A DNA stretch of 33,246 bases from Acidimicrobiia bacterium (GTDB lineage Bacteria; Actinomycetota; Acidimicrobiia; IMCC26256; JAMXLJ01). Positions 1-6,483 of this stretch are shown here, piece by piece. Under the pieces are notes generated by a model. That model was given only the letters and a program-made list of their open reading frames with translations, was not told where the DNA came from and made no database searches. Made by a program: the position numbers and the translations under genes. Numbering within the stretch: position 1 is the stretch's first letter; every line of letters begins with the position of its first letter. The stretch is taken from NCBI GenBank assembly GCA_024281095.1, contig JAMXLJ010000072.1:1-33246 (forward strand), given 5' to 3'.

Positions 1-143
1 CAGCGAATCGAGCGTACGCTCCCAGGCAAGCGCGCCGGCACGGACGAGGTTGCAACGCTGCCGGGAACGCAATTTCGCGAAGCCGGCGCTGTACTAAGTG
101 CTGCGTGACTTCTCCCGCCAGGATCCCGCGCAACGGGTCGCGC
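1..143. other. Window edge, no gene assigned
   Basis: This stretch lies downstream of the permease gene that ends at 144. One plus-strand frame is open from base 1 to a TGA at 106-108 and could be the tail of a gene entering from the left. Its translation has no recognisable motif, so I do not call it. Confidence 0.3.
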
Positions 144-905
144 CTACTCCTCCCAGCGGAAGTAGCGCGCCGCCAGCAGCGGCGCGGCGATCGCCCAACC
201 GACGAGCACCACCAGCTCGCCCACCGGAAACGCGCGTGACGCCAGGACGGCGCGCACCGTCTCCGACAGCGCGGCCGCCGGGAGCAGCTTGGCGAAGTCC
301 TGCATCGCTGCCGGAAGCTTCGACAGCGGATATGCCATGCCGCCGAGGAACAGCAGCACGAGGAACAGCGCGTTGGCGGCCGCCAGGTTGGCCTCGGCCC
401 GCAGCGTGCCCGCCATCAGCATGCCGATGCCGGCGAAGGCGATCGTGCCCAGCAGGAGCAGCCCGAGCGCCGGGATGATGGCACCGGTGACGTTCCAACC
501 GAGCGCGGCGCCGGTCGCGACGATCACGACGGCCTGGATCAACTCGATCGCGAGCACGTTCAGCGTCTTCGCCGCGAGCAGGCCGGTGCGCGACAGCGGG
601 GTCGAGCCGAGCCGCTTCAGCACGCCGTAGTGGCGCTCGTACCCCGTCGCGATGCCGAGGCTGACCATGGCGGTCGACATCACCGCGAGCGCGAGGATGC
701 CGGGCACGAGGAACTGCACCGGGTCCTTCAGGTCGCTGATGGTGTTGACCTGGGCGAAGAACACGAGGATCCCGATCGGGATCCCGAGGGTGACGAGCAG
801 GCTCTCCGATCGGCGCAGCGTCAGCAGCAGCTCGATCCGGGCCTGGGCGAACAACGCGCGGGAGCTCACCGGTGCATGGTCGCGCCGTGTCGAAGGATCG
901 CTCAC
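144..905 (-). CDS. ABC-2 type transporter permease
   Basis: Membrane subunit of an ABC-2 family exporter, 253 residues, working with the ATPase encoded just upstream. The sequence shows about six hydrophobic segments. A charged stretch, GYERHYGVLKRLGSTPLS, follows the second membrane segment, and such a stretch between early membrane segments is typical of ABC-2 permeases. The C-terminus ends ARYFRWEE after the last hydrophobic segment. The start is the GTG at 905, which overlaps the ATPase stop codon (GTGA, 4 bp), so the two are probably translationally coupled. An upstream extension of the frame is only the shadow of the ATPase gene. The substrate cannot be told from sequence; lipids, drugs or polyketide-like compounds are usual for this family. 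Confidence 0.9.
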   Translation of the reverse strand: MSDPSTRRDHAPVSSRALFAQARIELLLTLRRSESLLVTLGIPIGILVFFAQVNTISDLKDPVQFLVPGILALAVMSTAMVSLGIATGYERHYGVLKRLGSTPLSRTGLLAAKTLNVLAIELIQAVVIVATGAALGWNVTGAIIPALGLLLLGTIAFAGIGMLMAGTLRAEANLAAANALFLVLLFLGGMAYPLSKLPAAMQDFAKLLPAAALSETVRAVLASRAFPVGELVVLVGWAIAAPLLAARYFRWEE

Positions 906-1834
906 GCGCGGTCCTCGCTCGTGAGGCGGAGGAACACATCTTCGAGTGAGCGCCGCCCGGTGGAGAGCTCGCGCAGGACTGCGTTCTCGTCGCGCAGCCA
1001 GAGCGCGAGCTGCGCGATCCGGTCCGTGGTCGCGCTCGCGGCGACGACGTAATCGCCGGGGCGGGGCTCCTGCACCGCGGCGAGCGACACACGCATCGCG
1101 GCCGCGAGGCCGACGTGGTCGAGCCCGGCGCGTGACGCGAAGCGCAGCTCCTCGTCGCCGCCGAGTGCGGTGAGCTCGATCGGGCTTCCGCAGGCGACGA
1201 CGCGTCCGCGGTCGACGATCGCGAGACGGTCGCAGAGGTGCTCGGCTTCGTCCATCGCGTGGGTGGTGAGCACGACGGTGACGCCGCTCTCGCGCAGGTC
1301 GCGCACGAGCTGCCACGTCGTCGCCCGTGCCCGCGGGTCCATGCCCGCGGTCGGCTCGTCGAGGAACACGAGCTCGGGCCGGCCGACGAGCGCGAGCGCC
1401 AACGACAGGCGCTGGGTCTGGCCGCCGGACAGGCGGCGCACCAGGGTGTGCTGCGCTTCGCGCAGACCCACGAGGTCGAGGAGGCGTTCGGGGTCGTCGG
1501 GGTCGTCGTAGTACGACGCGAAGAGCCGGAGCGCCTCGAGCGGCTTCACGCCCGGATAGAGCCCGCCCTCCTGCAGCATCACACCGATGCGCGGCCGCAG
1601 CCGTCCGCCGTCCCGCCAGGGCACGAGCCCGAGCACGTGCGCGGTTCCGGCGTCCGGGCGGCGGTATCCCTCGAGGATCTCGAGCGTCGTGGTCTTGCCC
1701 GCGCCGTTGGGGCCGAGCAGACCGAACACCTCACCTCGCGCCACCGTGATCGACAGGCCGTCGACGGCTCTCGTGGTGCCGTAGCGCTTCTCGAGATCGA
1801 CGACCTCGATCGCCGGCTCGGTCGCGGCGCTCAT
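902..1834 (-). CDS. ABC transporter ATP-binding protein
   Basis: Cytoplasmic ATPase of the exporter whose permease follows with a 4-bp overlap. The product has 310 residues. Walker A GPNGAGKT lies at 41-48, the Q-loop glutamine at about 88, the signature LSGGQ at 135-139, Walker B VFLDEP at 156-161 and the switch histidine at 192. The remaining C-terminal 90 or so residues form the extra domain seen in CcmA/DrrA-type drug and lipid exporters. The start ATG at 1834 gives a normal N-terminus; a -10-like TAGTGT (1845-1850, minus) lies 10 nt upstream, so an internal near-leaderless promoter is possible. The gene follows the polyprenyl synthetase by 52 bp and is probably cotranscribed with it. Confidence 0.93.
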   Translation of the reverse strand: MSAATEPAIEVVDLEKRYGTTRAVDGLSITVARGEVFGLLGPNGAGKTTTLEILEGYRRPDAGTAHVLGLVPWRDGGRLRPRIGVMLQEGGLYPGVKPLEALRLFASYYDDPDDPERLLDLVGLREAQHTLVRRLSGGQTQRLSLALALVGRPELVFLDEPTAGMDPRARATTWQLVRDLRESGVTVVLTTHAMDEAEHLCDRLAIVDRGRVVACGSPIELTALGGDEELRFASRAGLDHVGLAAAMRVSLAAVQEPRPGDYVVAASATTDRIAQLALWLRDENAVLRELSTGRRSLEDVFLRLTSEDRA

Positions 1835-1886
1835 CGCGGGCCGGACACTAGTGGAGCGGATCTCCGGCACAGCGCTGCGTCGCCGG

Positions 1887-2987
1887 TCAGCGGTCGCGCC
1901 ATGCCGCGAACATCGCCAGCTCTTCCAGCGCCTGCCGTGCGTCGGGCGTGACCGGGAGTCGGCTGAGCGCGTCGAGGGCTTCCGCGACGAGTCGCTCGAT
2001 GGTTGCCTCGACCTCGGCCCGGGCGCCGGTGTCGACCAGCACCGCCTGCAAGGCGGTGACATCCGCGTCGGTGAGGTCGTCGGCGCCGAGGCGGGCGAGC
2101 AGGCGGGCGCCGGCACCGCGGGCGCGCGACGCGGCCGCGGCGACGAGCGGGGTCAGCTTGCCCTCTCGCAGGTCGTCGCCGACGGGCTTGCCCGTCCGGA
2201 GCGGGTCGCCGAACACGCCGAGCATGTCGTCGCGCAACTGGAACGCCTCGCCGAGCGGCAGGCCGAAGTCGCTGAGGGGGCCGCCGAGCGCGTCGAATTG
2301 TCCGGCGAGCGCGGCCCCGAGATGCAGTGGCCGTTCGACGGTGTACTTCCCCGACTTGTAGCGCTCGATGCGTCTCGCCGCCGCGGGGTCGCGACTGCCG
2401 TTCGCAGTGGCGGCGAGATCGAGAAGTTGGCCGATGCACAACTCCACCCGCAGCTCGTCGAAGACGCCTCGCGCGACAGGGGAAGCGTCCGTCATGAGCA
2501 TGTCGGCGTAGACCAGCGCGAGGTCGCCGACGAGGATCGCGATGCCCTCACCGAATCGGCGAGCCTCACCGTGACCCTCGTCGCGCACGTGACGGTCGAC
2601 GAACTCGTGATGAACCGACGGTCGACCGCGCCGGCGATCGCTGCCGTCCATGATGTCGTCGTGCACGAGCGCGAACGTGTGGAGCAACTCGAGCGCGGCG
2701 CACGCGTCGAGCGCAGCGGCGCCGCCGGGCTCGCCGCCCGCGCCGACGTAGGCCCAGTGGCAGAACGCCGGCCGGAGACGCTTGCCGCCCGCGGCGACGA
2801 ACGTCCGGAGCGCGCCGATCGGCTCGCGCAGGCTCGCGTCGGTGGCCGACCACCGTTCGACCTCGGCGTCGAGCAGGTCCATGACGCGGCGCTCGACCCG
2901 GTCGTCGACGACGAGGAGACTTCGCGGCGTGTCGAGAGCCTGTGCATCAGCACGCCACTCGGCGCGGGCCGCCGCCTCGAAGGTCAC
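1887..2987 (-). CDS. Polyprenyl synthetase (GGPP synthase-like)
   Basis: Trans-isoprenyl diphosphate synthase of 366 residues that condenses isopentenyl diphosphate with allylic diphosphates. The substrate-binding GGKRLRP is at 67-73 and the first aspartate-rich motif DDIMD at 110-114. The second aspartate-rich region reads FQLRDDMLGVFGD rather than DDxxD; this variant is, to my knowledge, common in actinobacterial GGPP synthases. The start is GTG at 2987. It is supported by a -10 hexamer TAGGCT (2994-2999, minus) exactly 6 nt upstream, implying a leaderless mRNA. Two ABC exporter genes lie directly downstream on the same strand, which could link a prenyl product to export, but that is inference. 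Chain length cannot be fixed by eye. Confidence 0.95.
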   Translation of the reverse strand: MTFEAAARAEWRADAQALDTPRSLLVVDDRVERRVMDLLDAEVERWSATDASLREPIGALRTFVAAGGKRLRPAFCHWAYVGAGGEPGGAAALDACAALELLHTFALVHDDIMDGSDRRRGRPSVHHEFVDRHVRDEGHGEARRFGEGIAILVGDLALVYADMLMTDASPVARGVFDELRVELCIGQLLDLAATANGSRDPAAARRIERYKSGKYTVERPLHLGAALAGQFDALGGPLSDFGLPLGEAFQLRDDMLGVFGDPLRTGKPVGDDLREGKLTPLVAAAASRARGAGARLLARLGADDLTDADVTALQAVLVDTGARAEVEATIERLVAEALDALSRLPVTPDARQALEELAMFAAWRDR

Positions 2988-2993
2988 CGTGAA

Positions 2994-2999
2994 AGCCTA
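2994..2999 (-). promoter_or_regulatory. Leaderless -10 element for polyprenyl synthetase
   Basis: TAGGCT on the minus strand, 6 nt before the GTG at 2987, fits the TANNNT consensus with transcription starting at the start codon. No clear -35 is visible. The element mirrors the -10 of the divergent SCP2 gene around the palindrome CGGGCCCG at 3015-3022. Confidence 0.55.
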
Positions 3000-3038
3000 C
3001 GCGGGTGTGCCGTCCGGGCCCGAGCCGCGTGCCGGCCG

Positions 3039-3044
3039 TAACGT
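3039..3044 (+). promoter_or_regulatory. Leaderless -10 element for SCP2-like gene
   Basis: TAACGT lies 7 nt before the ATG at 3052, with no Shine-Dalgarno sequence between. The spacing predicts a leaderless transcript. The -35 region would fall on the GGGCCC centre shared with the divergent promoter. Confidence 0.55.
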
Positions 3045-3051
3045 GCGTCAC

Positions 3052-3444
3052 ATGGCACGGTTCCTGTCGGCGGAGTGGATCGCGCAACTTGACCGGGCCG
3101 CGTCCGGATCGGCGCGGCTCGCGGAGGACCTCGCCGGGGTGACGCTCGTCGTCGAGCGCCGGGTCGAGGGCAGCCCGTTCGGCGACGTGAGCTACGTGAC
3201 CCGCGTCGATGCCGGCCGGGTGCGCTTCGTTCCCGGGCCGGCCGACGATGCCGACCTCGTCCTGCTGAGCGACTACGAGACCGCACGGGCACTCGCCCGG
3301 GGCGAGCTCAACGCCCAACAGGCCTTCGCGGCCGGGCGGTTGAAGATCCGCGGCGGCCTCGACACGCTCGTCACCCACAGCCGCACCCTTGCCGCTGTCG
3401 GCGTCGGCCTCGACGCCGTCCGCTCCGACACCACGTTCGACTGA
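3052..3444 (+). CDS. SCP2 sterol-binding domain protein
   Basis: Single-domain protein of 130 residues resembling the SCP2 lipid/sterol-binding fold. The strand-rich stretch VTLVVERRVEGSPFGDVSYV is followed by an acidic loop (GPADDADLVLLSDYETA). The C-terminal helices (NAQQAFAAGRLKIRGGL) match the family pattern, in which a hydrophobic ligand sits beneath the last helices. The start is the ATG at 3052, chosen because the -10 hexamer TAACGT is 7 nt upstream; longer in-frame extension overlaps the divergent gene. It precedes an acyl-CoA dehydrogenase, so a role in binding or delivering fatty acyl or sterol-like substrates is plausible but unproven. Confidence 0.85.
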   Translation: MARFLSAEWIAQLDRAASGSARLAEDLAGVTLVVERRVEGSPFGDVSYVTRVDAGRVRFVPGPADDADLVLLSDYETARALARGELNAQQAFAAGRLKIRGGLDTLVTHSRTLAAVGVGLDAVRSDTTFD

Positions 3445-3460
3445 CCCGGCTGCCGGTTCC

Positions 3461-3499
3461 GGCGTCGCTTCGGTACGGCAGTGGTACCGAAACGACGCC
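3461..3499 (+). promoter_or_regulatory. 16-bp inverted repeat (terminator or operator)
   Basis: GGCGTCGCTTCGGTAC (3461-3476) and GTACCGAAACGACGCC (3484-3499) are inverted copies matching at 15 of 16 positions around a 7-nt loop. The repeat starts 16 bp after the SCP2 stop but has no following T-run. The right arm covers the expected -35 region of the acyl-CoA dehydrogenase promoter. It may end the SCP2 transcript, bind a regulator, or do both. Confidence 0.6.
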
Positions 3500-3512
3500 A
3501 GGTGAGCGCCGC

Positions 3513-3518
3513 TACCAT
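3513..3518 (+). promoter_or_regulatory. -10 element for acyl-CoA dehydrogenase
   Basis: TACCAT fits TANNNT and would start a transcript with a leader of about 25 nt containing the GGAGGG ribosome-binding site before the ATG at 3551. No good -35 is seen; the position expected for it lies in the right arm of the inverted repeat 3461-3499. Confidence 0.4.
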
Positions 3519-3550
3519 CCCGGCGTCGCCGAGACCACCGGAGGGCTGTC

Positions 3551-4768
3551 ATGGCCGCCATCACGTTGGACGACTTCCGCCGCGAAGCCCAGGCCTTCCT
3601 CGAGACCAACGCGAAGCGGCGCGGCGAGGAGAAGTTCGTCTGGGGCGAGGGGTCGGACCGGGTCGGCGTGCTCGAGGAGAAGACGCCCGAGCAGGAGAAG
3701 GCCGATCTCGCGGTGGCCAAGCAGTGGAAGGCGAAGGAGTTCGACGCCGGCTTCGGTTGGATCGCCGGCCCCGAGGAGTACGGCGGTCGGGCGTTGCCGT
3801 CCGCCTACGACCGCGCGTACCGCGAGCTCGCGTCGCGCTTCGCGCTGCCCGACACGCACCATTTCGGCATCGGCCTCGGCATGGTCGCCCCGACGATCCT
3901 GGCCCACGGGATCCCCGAGGTCCGTGAGCGCTACCTGCGTTCGCTGTATCGCGGCGACATCGTCGCCTGTCAGTTGTTCTCGGAGCCGGTCGCCGGCTCC
4001 GACCTCGCCGGTATCCAGACCCGGGCCGAGCGCGACGGCGACGAGTGGATCATCAGCGGCCAGAAGGTGTGGACGTCGGGCGCGCACTACAGCGACATCG
4101 GCGAGATCATCACCCGGACCTCGCCCGACAAGCCCAAGCACAAGGGCCTGACGATGTTCCTCGTCGACATGAAGTCGCCCGGCGTCGAGGTGCGGCCGCT
4201 GCGTCAGATGACGGGCGGAGCGTCGTTCAACGAGGTGTTCTTCACCGACGTGCGGGTGCACGACTCGCATCGCCTCGGCGACGTCGACGAGGGCTGGACG
4301 GTCGCGCTCACGACGCTGATGAACGAACGTGCCGCGATTGGCGGCGGTGGTGCCGGCGTGGGCACCACGAGCGTCACGCGCTTCATCGAGCTCGCGCGGT
4401 ATCTCGGCATCGCGCGCGACCCCGTCGTGCGCCAGGAGCTCGCCGACGCGTTCGTGCGTCAACAGGTCGCCCGCTACACCAACCTGCGCGCGATGGCGAA
4501 GCTGCGTGCCGGCCAGTTGCCCGGCCCCGAGATGTCGATCGCGAAGCTCGCGTTGACCCAGAACATGCGCAATATGGGCGAGACGCTCGGCGCAATGCTC
4601 GGGCCCCGCCTCATCGCGGACACCGGCGAGTGGGGCACGTTCGCGTGGTCGGAGTTCGTGCTCGGCATACCCGGCATGCGCATTGCGGGTGGCACCGACG
4701 AGATCATGAAGAACATCGTCGGCGAGCGCGTGCTCGGCCTGCCGAAAGAGCCGGGCCTGAGCAAGTAA
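3551..4768 (+). CDS. Acyl-CoA dehydrogenase family protein
   Basis: Flavoenzyme of 405 residues that removes two hydrogens from the alpha and beta carbons of an acyl-CoA thioester and passes electrons to ETF. The FAD- and substrate-binding stretch CQLFSEPVAGSDLAGIQTRA lies near 138-157. It is followed by the beta-domain segment WIISGQKVWTSGAH, and the C-terminal helix carries AGGTDEIMKNIVGERVLGLP, the family signature near the end. Length is normal. The start ATG has a good ribosome-binding site (GGAGGG, 5-6 nt upstream). The catalytic base cannot be assigned safely by eye. The gene follows the SCP2-like gene, suggesting lipid or steroid side-chain breakdown. The chain-length class is unknown. 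Confidence 0.95.
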   Translation: MAAITLDDFRREAQAFLETNAKRRGEEKFVWGEGSDRVGVLEEKTPEQEKADLAVAKQWKAKEFDAGFGWIAGPEEYGGRALPSAYDRAYRELASRFALPDTHHFGIGLGMVAPTILAHGIPEVRERYLRSLYRGDIVACQLFSEPVAGSDLAGIQTRAERDGDEWIISGQKVWTSGAHYSDIGEIITRTSPDKPKHKGLTMFLVDMKSPGVEVRPLRQMTGGASFNEVFFTDVRVHDSHRLGDVDEGWTVALTTLMNERAAIGGGGAGVGTTSVTRFIELARYLGIARDPVVRQELADAFVRQQVARYTNLRAMAKLRAGQLPGPEMSIAKLALTQNMRNMGETLGAMLGPRLIADTGEWGTFAWSEFVLGIPGMRIAGGTDEIMKNIVGERVLGLPKEPGLSK

Positions 4769-4773
4769 GCGCA

Positions 4774-4818
4774 CCGCGACGCGCGTGCGCGGGCCGGCGA
4801 CCGCGACACGCGTACGCG
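4774..4818. repeat. 18-nt direct repeat
   Basis: Copies at 4774-4791 and 4801-4818 (CCGCGAC-CGCGT-CGCG pattern) differ at 2 of 18 positions and are 9 nt apart, directly downstream of the acyl-CoA dehydrogenase stop codon. Function unknown; it may be simple slippage in GC-rich DNA. Confidence 0.5.
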
Positions 4819-4819
4819 A

Positions 4820-4855
4820 GCTGTCCCCGGCCATTTTCTGTTGACCGGGGACAGC
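4820..4855 (+). terminator. Perfect hairpin after acyl-CoA dehydrogenase
   Basis: GCTGTCCCCGG (4820-4830) pairs perfectly with CCGGGGACAGC (4845-4855) around a 14-nt AT-richer loop. It lies 51 bp past the stop of the acyl-CoA dehydrogenase and is a likely transcription terminator, although there is no T-run after it. GTCCCCGG stems also occur in dispersed REP-type repeats, which is an alternative. Confidence 0.5.
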
Positions 4856-5150
4856 ACTGGGGCAGGGTGTACCTGGAACGGTGGGGGACGACCACCGCGG
4901 TTGAAGCATTCCCCCTCCGTCATTTCTCTAACGCTTTGCTCGACCGCGGCACACCGACGTACGCGCATTGCCGATTTGACGGCGAGCGGCTGTCGAAGGC
5001 TGCCTCGGACGAAGACGGTGCGGTCACGAGGAGTGACCCGAGGAAGTGCCCCGGAGCGGTCTACGCCAGCCTTCCTGAACGCTCGTTGCACCGCGACGGC
5101 TGCATGACGCGGAACGCGTTGGCCCTCAGCTGTCGCCCACAACACGGGGG

Positions 5151-5156
5151 TAGGGT
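5151..5156 (+). promoter_or_regulatory. Leaderless -10 element for gene at 5163
   Basis: TAGGGT is followed by 6 nt and then the GTG at 5163, the same leaderless spacing seen at several other genes of this window. No recognisable -35. Confidence 0.5.
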
Positions 5157-5162
5157 CGCCTC

Positions 5163-5966
5163 GTGCAGCCGTTCGAGCGCTTGCGATATCTCGCCCGGTG
5201 GGGCGGCGACGACGATGCGCTCGCTTCCGAAGCCGCCGACTGCCTTGCCGCGTTCGCCGATGATCCCGCCGGATTGGTCGTCGCGTGCCGGCAGCTGCTC
5301 GCCCACCACGTGACCTCGGGCCCGTTGTGGTGGCTGTGCTCGCGCGTCCTGTGCGCGAGTGATGCCGCCGACGCGGCGTGGGCGGCGGTGCAGCTGCTCG
5401 ACGAGGATCGCACCGCGTCCCGCCTGGCCGACGCGTTGCCGTTCCCTCATGACGCGCCCGTCGCCGTGCTCGGATGGGGCGACACCATCGCGCGCGCGCT
5501 CACGACCCGTTCCGATCTCGACGTCGTCGCGGTGCGGCTTCCGGGAGCGCGCCGCGTGGCCTCACAGGTCAGGCGGGCGGCCCGCCCGGTGCGGCTCGTG
5601 TCCGACCTCGAGGCCGGCACACTCGACGTGAGCCACGTGCTCGTCGAGGCGAGCGCGCTCGGGAGCCGCTCCGCGCTCGTGCCTCACGGCACCGAGTCGG
5701 TCGCGGTCGAGCTCGCGGGTGGCCGGGCCCAAATCTGGGTCGTGGCCGGGCTGGGGCGCGCCCTGCCCGACCGCCTCTACGACGCGCTGCGCGCCCGCCT
5801 GGGCAACATCACCGATCCGTTGGACGCGTCGACGGCCGACGAGGTCGAGGAGCTCGCGCTCGACCGGGTCGACGCCGTCGTCGGCCCGTCGGGGCTCGAA
5901 GCGCCGACCGTGGCGGCACGCCGGGCCGACTGCCCGATCGCGCCCGAGTTGCTCCGCGCCGGCTGA
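5163..5966 (+). CDS. Conserved-looking protein of unknown function
   Basis: Product of 267 residues with no motif I can name with certainty. The N-terminal 90 residues look helical (FERLRYLARWGGDDDALASEA onward). The rest alternates strand and helix like a Rossmann-type or eIF2B/NagB-like fold: PVAVLGWGDTIARAL, VLVEASALGSRSALVPHG, AQIWVVAGLGRALPDRLYD and VDAVVGPSGLEAPTV. The last blocks recall sugar-isomerase/eIF2B-alpha relatives, but this is a weak structural impression. The GTG start at 5163 is favoured by a -10 TAGGGT 6 nt upstream. It stands alone between two intergenic hairpins and converges on fxsA with a 10-bp gap. Confidence 0.8.
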   Translation: MQPFERLRYLARWGGDDDALASEAADCLAAFADDPAGLVVACRQLLAHHVTSGPLWWLCSRVLCASDAADAAWAAVQLLDEDRTASRLADALPFPHDAPVAVLGWGDTIARALTTRSDLDVVAVRLPGARRVASQVRRAARPVRLVSDLEAGTLDVSHVLVEASALGSRSALVPHGTESVAVELAGGRAQIWVVAGLGRALPDRLYDALRARLGNITDPLDASTADEVEELALDRVDAVVGPSGLEAPTVAARRADCPIAPELLRAG

Positions 5967-5976
5967 CCGGGCCCGT

Positions 5977-6387
5977 TCAGTAACGGTCGGGCGGCGCGTC
6001 GAGACGTCGGATCTCGACCCGGCGTACCACCCGACGCCCCAGCCGCCGGCGGGTGACGCCTCGGATGCCCGCCCGCACCGGCGGCAGCAACAGCAACAAG
6101 CCGGCCGCGTCGGTGATGAACCCCGGCGGGATCAGCAGCGCGCCCGCCAGCAGCAGGAGCGCGCCGTCGACCATCTCCTTGCCCGGGACCCGGCCCGCGT
6201 TGGTCTGCTCGCGCATGCGGCGCAGCACACCGATGCCCTGCCGCTTCACGAGCCAGACGCCGAGGACGGAGATCGCGAGCAGCAGCACGATCGTGTTGCC
6301 GACGCCCAACCAGGACCCGACTTTGATGATCACCGCGATCTCGGCGATCGGCAGAGCGACGAGCAGCACGACGAGGAGCGCGATCAC
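5977..6387 (-). CDS. fxsA: FxsA family membrane protein
   Basis: Small integral membrane protein of 136 residues. It opens with a hydrophobic segment (VIALLVVLLVALPIAEIAVII), then GSWLGVGNTIVLLLAISVLG. A cytoplasmic loop carries the family hallmark KRQGIGVLRRMREQTNAGRV, and a hydrophobic pair around PGFITDAAGLLLLLPP ends in a basic tail. This order matches E. coli FxsA, which is known to counter phage T7 exclusion by F plasmids; its role in actinobacteria is unknown. The start is GTG at 6387, supported by a -10 TACGCT 6 nt upstream. It lies 96 bp downstream of rmuC on the same strand. Confidence 0.88.
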   Translation of the reverse strand: MIALLVVLLVALPIAEIAVIIKVGSWLGVGNTIVLLLAISVLGVWLVKRQGIGVLRRMREQTNAGRVPGKEMVDGALLLLAGALLIPPGFITDAAGLLLLLPPVRAGIRGVTRRRLGRRVVRRVEIRRLDAPPDRY

Positions 6388-6393
6388 ACGACC

Positions 6394-6399
6394 AGCGTA
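6394..6399 (-). promoter_or_regulatory. Leaderless -10 element for fxsA
   Basis: TACGCT on the minus strand, 6 nt before the GTG at 6387, predicts a leaderless fxsA mRNA and its own promoter independent of rmuC upstream. Confidence 0.5.
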
Positions 6400-6483
6400 C
6401 CGACGTTCGCGCCGCTCGAGACCGTCGATGTGAGGAGCCGGCCCGCGCACGCCGGCGCCCCGATCCGCTCGGCGCTCGGTGAG

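Larger units (their letters stand above)
4769..5162. other. 394-bp intergenic region
   Basis: No convincing gene is present. The first half holds an 18-nt direct repeat (4774-4791 and 4801-4818) and a perfect 11-bp hairpin (4820-4855). The part from about 4890 to 5000 is less GC-rich than its surroundings. The last bases carry the leaderless promoter of the gene at 5163. Open frames here lack family motifs. Confidence 0.6.

Noticed and set aside
1851-3041. 396-codon plus-strand frame opposite the polyprenyl synthetase
   Set aside because: Shadow frame; the minus-strand gene has all aspartate-rich motifs.
3512-4909. 465-codon minus-strand frame over the acyl-CoA dehydrogenase
   Set aside because: It is a shadow frame of a clear plus-strand gene in GC-rich DNA and shows no family motif.
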